This document shows positions 8,301 to 11,859 of a stretch of DNA of 11,859 bases, one piece after another. The notes under the pieces are model-generated. The model saw only the letters and a program-made list of their open reading frames with translations, did no database searches and was not told the origin of the DNA. Source of the stretch: JAQUVS01 sp964389735 (GTDB lineage: Bacteria; Bacillota_I; Bacilli_A; RF39; UBA660); the NCBI GenBank assembly GCA_964389735.1, contig CAYMEJ010000028.1, positions 1-11,859 of the forward strand, given 5' to 3'. Every line of letters begins with the position of its first letter. Within the stretch, counting starts at the first letter, position 1. The translations under genes were made by a program, and so were the position numbers.

Positions 8301-11300
8301 TCAATATCCCATGTTTCTTCAAAATCCCAATCAGTATAACTTAATGATTTAGAAGTTAATGATTTGATTTTTCTGTTTTCTCCTACTGCAGTTCTTATTA
8401 ATCCAACTGTTTCACTTGAGAAGTATGAGTTTGTTGCTGTTGAATTAGATGCAACTCCAATTAATCCTCCAGTGTTTACTCCTGGTGTTGTTACTTTTCC
8501 TACAGCATATACATTTAGTAATTTAGATCCTGTTGCATATCCTGAAAGACCTCCTGCATAGTTTGTTGTATTATTAACCTCACTTGTTGTATATGAATCA
8601 TTTACTGTTGCATTGTATAATTGTCCAACTAAACCACCTACATAATTTGGTCCAGTTACTGTTCCTGTAGAATATGATTTTTCAAGTATATTTTTTGCAA
8701 CTGTTGTTCCATTTAAGTATCCGATTAATCCACCAGTATTGTTATTTGTTCCTGTTACATCTCCTGTTGCATATGTTTTACTTATTGTCATTGTAGTAGC
8801 ACCTGATGATTGATTATATCCGATTAATCCTCCTACTTGTGCAACACCACTTACGTTTCCTGTAGAGTAAGAGTTAGTAATTGTATTAACACCTGTTGTT
8901 CTATTATATACATAACCAATTAATCCTCCTACATTATTTCCTGTTGCTGTTACATTGTTTGTTGCTACTAATGTATCTGATATATATTGATTTGCATTAT
9001 ATTCGTATAAGTATCCAATTATACCACCTACTTGTGATACTCCTTTTACTGGTACTTCATTTGTTAAATTAATAAATCTTGTTATACCTGTTCCGTTATT
9101 ATATTGTTGACCAACAATACCACCTACATCATTTGCTGTGGCAGTTATTGTTCCTGTTGTAACTTCACTATTCTTTATTTCAAGAATTCCTGCTCCGTTA
9201 TTATAACTATATCCAACAATACCTGCTACTTGTGCAGTACCTGTTATTGTACTAGTAGTTGATACTTCATTTACTAATACTTGACCACCTGTATGATTGT
9301 AAATATATCCAATTATACCACCAGTATAAGCTTTACCTATTACTATTCCTGATGATGATGAATTATCTAATTTAATAACTCCAGTTGATCTATTGTTAAT
9401 TAATCCAATTAATCCTCCTGTTGATGTTACATTTCCTGTTTGTGTAACATTTCCAGTTGAAGTCATATGGTCCATTGTTATTGTTCCTGCTGAAGTATTA
9501 TATAATTCACCAATTAATCCACCTAATTGTGCAGCATTACCAGTAATACTTGATGATGAATGAATTTCATCTATTGTTATTGTTCCTCCTGAGTGATTAT
9601 CAAAGTATCCAAGGAATCCTCCTGATTCTCCACCAGTTGTTAAAGTTCCTGCTAAAGTTATATTTGTTAATGTTACATCTGATGCCATTGTATTAACTGT
9701 ATATCCTAATAATCCTGCAGTATATGTAGTACCTTTAATTGTTGCATTGATATTTATATTATTAAATGTTGAATCAGCATCTATATTATTTGTAATATAG
9801 TCACCAATTAATCCTCCATTATATCCGCCAGTTGATGTTACATTTCCTGTAATGTTGATTGTATCAAATGTATTTGTTGTTGCAGTAGTAGTATTTGTGT
9901 ATCCTACTAATCCACCTACATAACCTGTACCTGTTACATTTCCATTTATTGTTACATTTGTAACATTTAATGAATCAGTATTGTATCCAATTAATCCTCC
10001 TACATAAGTAGTTCCCTTAACAACTAAGTTTTCAAGTGTTAAGTTCTTAATTGTAGCACCTTTTGTTACTCCAAACATACCTACATATGTTGTTTTATTG
10101 ATATTAATTCCACTAATAGTATGGTTATTTCCATCAAATACTCCACTAAATGGTGCTCTTAGTTCACCTATTGGAACGAATAATGTTTCAGTAGGTATTT
10201 CTATATCATTTACTAATTTATAGTGTGCTCCTAATTCATTTCTCATATCATTTAATTCTGCTAAGTTGTGAATTAAGTATGGACTTTCTTCAGTACCTTC
10301 ACCTGTTATTTCGTCGTATACTAGATTATCTTTATTTACTGTTGTTGGTTTAGGTAAACCTTTTAAGTATGCTAAAGTTAATCCTTCTTCAATATCCCAA
10401 GTGTTTTCAAAGTCCCAATCAGTATATGAAGTTGATACTGATAATAATTTTGGTACTCTTAAATTTATACCTACTGCAGTTCTTATTAAACCAGTTGTTT
10501 GACTAGAGAAATATGAATTTGTTGCTGTTGTGCTTGTAGCTGTACCAACTAAACCACCAGTATTTTCACCAGTGACAGTTAATTTTCCTACTGCATAAGC
10601 ATTACTTATTTCAGAATTATTAATTGTTCCTATTAATGATCCTATGTAATCTGTTCCTGTTACTGTTCCTGTTGAATATACATCATTAATATTTGCAAAA
10701 TTAACTTGTCCTATTAATCCAGCTGAGTAATTTGTTCCTGCTACATTGCTTACTGAATATGCTTTATTAATTGTAGTTGTTGAACCATTTACTGCTCTTA
10801 ACCATCCAATTAAACCTCCAGAGTTATTTCCTGTTGCAGTTACTATTCCTGTTGAATAAGCATTTTCTAATGTATTTGTTCCAAGTACTGCTCCATATGA
10901 GTATCCGATTAGTCCACCGACTTGAAGTGTACCATTAACGTTACCTGTTGCATATACATCTTTTATTATGTTCTTTCCTGTTGAAACATTATAGATGTAT
11001 CCAATTAAACCACCTTGTTCACTAGTACCTCTAACATTTCCTGTTGCATTTGAACTAGAAATATTAACAGTTCCTGTTGATAAGTTATGATTAATTCCTA
11101 TTAATCCACCATTTTGTGGTCCTGTTCCTGTTACATCACCTGTTGTACTTATATTAGAAATATTAATTGTACCTGCTAATTGATTGTAGTTGTATCCAAT
11201 TAATCCACCTAAATATTGTTTACCTGTTATTGGTGTATTTGTTTCAATTTCATCTATTGTTATTGTTCCAATTGAATTTAAGTGGTTGTATCCAATTAAT

Positions 11301-11857
11301 CCACCAACATGAGTACTTGCAGTATTTCCTGTTATTGTAACATTTGTTGTTATATTACTTATTATTTCTTCATCTTCTGTTGTATTTGTATTATATCCAA
11401 TTAAACCACCGACATAAGCTCCTGTTGTATTAATTGTACCTGTTACATCAATGTTAGTAATATTATTTTTTCCTTCTGCTTGTCCTACTAGTGATCCTGT
11501 ATAAGATGCACCAGTAATATTAACATTAGTTACATTTAAATCCTTAATTGTCGCATTTTTAATACTTCCAAATAACCCATTGTAATTTGTAGTCTTATTG
11601 ATAGTTAAACCATCTATAGTATGATTATTACCATCAAATATTCCTGTAAATGGTGCTTTTATTTCACCTATCATAATATTTGCTGATGTAATATCTAAAT
11701 CATTCATCAATTTATAATTTGCATATAGTTCAGTATTAACATCATTTAAGTCCTCTAAATCATAGATTAAATATGGTTCATCTTCTGTTCCTTTTCCATC
11801 TATTTCATTATAAGGATAATTTACTTTATCTACTGTAGCTGGTTTTGTTGTTCCTTT
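4316..11857 (-). CDS. Giant GLUG-repeat surface protein with glycine-rich C-terminus (5' end outside window)
   Basis: The frame is open from the right edge (first whole codon at 11857) to a TAA at 4318-4316: 2513 codons with no start in the window. The TTG/ATG near 11710 is internal, because the 49 codons upstream continue the repeat pattern (KGTTKP, then GKGTEDEPYLI). The protein is built of four modules. Each opens with a GxGTxxxPYxI/V...L...NYxLxNDIE...PFTGxFDGNNHTI..LTI segment. Each continues with GLUG motifs (GGLIGY cores spaced about 24-35 residues, alternating with YSTGNVTGT-like strands) and closes with a YFSSET...DWDFExTWDIEEG...YLKGLPKP segment. I count about 49 cores: 11, 17, 14 and 7 per module. 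After about 5380 comes a non-GLUG beta region, then a glycine-rich end. GLUG repeats occur in secreted bacterial proteins, including some M26 IgA peptidases, and probably form a beta-solenoid. No protease motif, LPXTG signal or C-terminal membrane helix is visible. An adhesin or surface role is inferred. Confidence 0.9.
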   Translation of the reverse strand, partial: KGTTKPATVDKVNYPYNEIDGKGTEDEPYLIYDLEDLNDVNTELYANYKLMNDLDITSANIMIGEIKAPFTGIFDGNNHTIDGLTINKTTNYNGLFGSIKNATIKDLNVTNVNITGASYTGSLVGQAEGKNNITNIDVTGTINTTGAYVGGLIGYNTNTTEDEEIISNITTNVTITGNTASTHVGGLIGYNHLNSIGTITIDEIETNTPITGKQYLGGLIGYNYNQLAGTINISNISTTGDVTGTGPQNGGLIGINHNLSTGTVNISSSNATGNVRGTSEQGGLIGYIYNVSTGKNIIKDVYATGNVNGTLQVGGLIGYSYGAVLGTNTLENAYSTGIVTATGNNSGGLIGWLRAVNGSTTTINKAYSVSNVAGTNYSAGLIGQVNFANINDVYSTGTVTGTDYIGSLIGTINNSEISNAYAVGKLTVTGENTGGLVGTATSTTATNSYFSSQTTGLIRTAVGINLRVPKLLSVSTSYTDWDFENTWDIEEGLTLAYLKGLPKPTTVNKDNLVYDEITGEGTEESPYLIHNLAELNDMRNELGAHYKLVNDIEIPTETLFVPIGELRAPFSGVFDGNNHTISGININKTTYVGMFGVTKGATIKNLTLENLVVKGTTYVGGLIGYNTDSLNVTNVTINGNVTGTGYVGGLVGYTNTTTATTNTFDTINITGNVTSTGGYNGGLIGDYITNNIDADSTFNNININATIKGTTYTAGLLGYTVNTMASDVTLTNITLAGTLTTGGESGGFLGYFDNHSGGTITIDEIHSSSSITGNAAQLGGLIGELYNTSAGTITMDHMTSTGNVTQTGNVTSTGGLIGLINNRSTGVIKLDNSSSSGIVIGKAYTGGIIGYIYNHTGGQVLVNEVSTTSTITGTAQVAGIVGYSYNNGAGILEIKNSEVTTGTITATANDVGGIVGQQYNNGTGITRFINLTNEVPVKGVSQVGGIIGYLYEYNANQYISDTLVATNNVTATGNNVGGLIGYVYNRTTGVNTITNSYSTGNVSGVAQVGGLIGYNQSSGATTMTISKTYATGDVTGTNNNTGGLIGYLNGTTVAKNILEKSYSTGTVTGPNYVGGLVGQLYNATVNDSYTTSEVNNTTNYAGGLSGYATGSKLLNVYAVGKVTTPGVNTGGLIGVASNSTATNSYFSSETVGLIRTAVGENRKIKSLTSKSLSYTDWDFEETWDIEEGTTLAYLKGLPKSDKTNLSNYSYITYDGLGTVEDPYQITTYEQLINVRHGLNDNYILMNDIEIPEGETIETLSELSAPFTGTFNGNGFTINNVKINNTLLYGGLFGATKDATIKDLTLTNVDINGSLRTGGLIGYASGNTTITNVGVNGTIVGNGTETGGLIGTLYGTANITGGTSNVTVTGKGNQTGGLIGYAYRDAEGDITIKDTNVTANVTSTGSYVGGLVGYTHNLVDGIITIDNVTTSGTVSGANQIGGIVGYALNVKNGIVKVINSNSSVNVTGTANDVAGAVGQLSNSATGNMIVQNVHTTGTANGKVSSAGLVGYLYNNATGTIEVSESSATGNITSTANQIGGLIAIAYNNSTGTINMEENSAEGIVKGTSEVGGLIGYIYNKMTGSVTLIDSYATGNVEGTTHIGGLVGYNYQVAKGSNAISKCYATGNVTGTGNYVGGFIGLAQAVTGSTTTIDKTYATGTVTGPTYVGGYIGQATYNVITDSFSTGETTGTNYASSFIGYSTYSTIMNAYTTGKLVSTGANIGSLVGASVSSNAYNSYFTSETTRTIKTALGINVRVVKMLSEYTSYTDWDFDTVWTIEEGQTFAYLRNMPKPTSVESTTLNYSNMEGTGTTENPYVVKTIIDLQSISAELDKNYVLDNDIEAPIEYNFVPIGDSTTPFTGTLNGNNHTINNLTINSVFSDTGLFAATKEATIKDLTLTNVNISGTSDVGGLIGTAIDGNTISNVNVTGVVKGTANNIGGLIGYTNNNSSNNLMVTNCSSTATINGIAQTGGLIGYVYNQSTGSNLIGSSYSTGNVTSTSNNVGGLIGYINSTTAELITISKSYATGNITSSSNNIGGLVGNSNNLNIINTYSTGIITGSNYIGGLIGNASNTNIENSYTVSEINSTGVIGGMVAASANSVSTNSYFYPEAANTSNTSLGIALDGESASTGSEIYNGFDFIGTWDMETGTTYPYLKNMNIPLEDIKLNVVGTITSNSLEELVKNINVISTKKTTRFTAIVNGEEYKIRFYLYDGNQIWNTNKTFGTVNDVASSSRNAERMVIVKVNGDLTISEGVKVTTYNTIYGGTKGLFLYTTGTLTNNGTISMTARGARAVGQNVYLFKNADDTYEFVPATGGAGGASGRGGNCSDVNGAYGANGTKRSTAGGGAGGAGCVSTSGAGSAGTSYSGGTGGGSAPGDRGSAQSGLPNGGAGGNTYTSNGAGGAGNPAGAGGRNGYNGTNGTGGLLIIYGNNINNTGSISSNGSNGGQRGEGYYGAGSSGGGSINIFYNESYESSGAITAAGGGVTGRSFGLGGAGGTGSITIGSISTGTFVAN
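5381..6480 (-). repeat. GLUG module 4 (shortest, C-terminal, diverged)
   Basis: It opens with GTGTTENPYVV, NYVLDNDIEAP, FVPIGDSTTPFTG and LNGNNHTINN. About 7 GLUG cores follow, the last degenerate (GVIGGMVAAS). The closing segment is strongly changed: YFYPEA replaces YFSSET, GFDFIGTWDMETG replaces DWDFExTWDIEEG, and YLKNMNIP leads into the C-terminal region. It is the smallest module, about half the length of module 2. Confidence 0.8.
6481..8259 (-). repeat. GLUG module 3 (about 590 residues)
   Basis: It opens with GLGTVEDPYQI, NYILMNDIEIPEG and LSAPFTGTFNGNGFTI, then has about 14 GLUG cores. Several are diverged (NDVAGAVGQL, NQIGGLIAIA, NYASSFIGYS). It closes with YFTSETTRTIKTALG, DWDFDTVWTIEEG and YLRNMPKP, a more diverged version of the closing segment in modules 1 and 2. 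Confidence 0.82.
8260..10342 (-). repeat. GLUG module 2 (longest, about 690 residues)
   Basis: It opens with GEGTEESPYLI and NYxL-type NDIEIP, then FVPIGELRAPFSG and FDGNNHTISG. It carries about 17 GLUG cores. It ends with YFSSETVGLIRTAVG and DWDFEETWDIEEG followed by YLKGLPK. The closing segment is nearly the same as that of module 1 in protein. In DNA the two share stretches such as CTTTTAAGTATGCTAA and TCTTCAATATCCCA, which suggests fairly recent duplication. Confidence 0.85.
10343..11857 (-). repeat. GLUG module 1 (incomplete at its start)
   Basis: The window begins within the closing KGTTKP segment of an earlier module, so at least one more module probably lies upstream. The opening segment (GKGTEDEPYLI, then NYKLMNDLD) is followed by FDGNNHTIDGLTINKT and about 11 GLUG cores, the first being YTGSLVGQ and the last ENTGGLVGTA. 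It closes with YFSSQTTGLIRTAVG, DWDFENTWDIEEG and YLKGLPKP at about 10,350-10,520. Confidence 0.85.
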
Positions 11858-11859
11858 TA

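Noticed and set aside
1346..8561. Plus-strand open frames (1346-1666, 2718-2930, 4603-4959, 7084-7266, 8364-8561)
   Set aside because: All are antisense to well-supported minus-strand genes and their sequences are low-complexity mirror translations of those genes.
4316..11710. A complete 2464-residue gene starting near 11710
   Set aside because: The frame stays open to the window edge and the 49 upstream codons encode recognisable module sequence, so the true start is outside.
4316..11857. CRISPR array or DNA-level satellite suggested by the repeated motifs
   Set aside because: The periodicity is in the protein (GLUG cores) with diverged DNA and variable spacing, all inside one open frame.

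Overview
The window is strongly AT-rich and all five genes lie on the minus strand, packed closely with Gram-positive style ribosome binding sites. Gene content (a YtgP-type MurJ flippase, a FemAB-type peptide-bridge transferase, FxLYD-like membrane proteins and a giant GLUG-repeat surface protein) points to a low-GC Bacillota that makes peptidoglycan, probably host-associated and probably from a metagenome assembly. The species cannot be named from the sequence. Trp is encoded by TGG at the sites I checked and all stops are TAA or TAG.

Layout, in transcription order from the right: (1) 11857-4316 holds the last 2513 codons of a giant extracellular repeat protein whose start lies beyond the right edge. 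It has four large GLUG-motif modules (about 49 GG[LI][IV]G-type cores by eye) followed by a glycine-rich C-terminal domain. (2) 4278-3476 is a bitopic membrane protein with a lysine-rich N-terminus and an extracellular FxLYD-like domain. It is interrupted by 100 Ns that I read as a false gap, because the same 55 bases abut both sides; collapsing them restores an intact 215-residue frame. (3) 3451-3041 is a second small membrane-anchored protein of similar layout. A rho-independent terminator at 3042-3022 overlaps its stop codon. (4) A promoter at 3021-2993 starts a second unit, a MurJ/YtgP-like lipid II flippase (2970-1333) translationally coupled to a FemAB-like aminoacyltransferase (1324-59). 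(5) The first 57 bases resemble the outer end of an IS3-family insertion sequence, abutting the 3' end of the FemAB gene.

The right-hand unit looks like a cell-surface locus: a very large beta-solenoid type protein plus two small membrane proteins of unknown role. The left-hand unit is cell-wall assembly: a FemAB enzyme would add bridge residues to lipid II and MurJ would flip lipid II outward. The most unusual item is the giant modular protein with a glycine-rich end and no recognisable sorting signal, co-directional with the two small anchored proteins.
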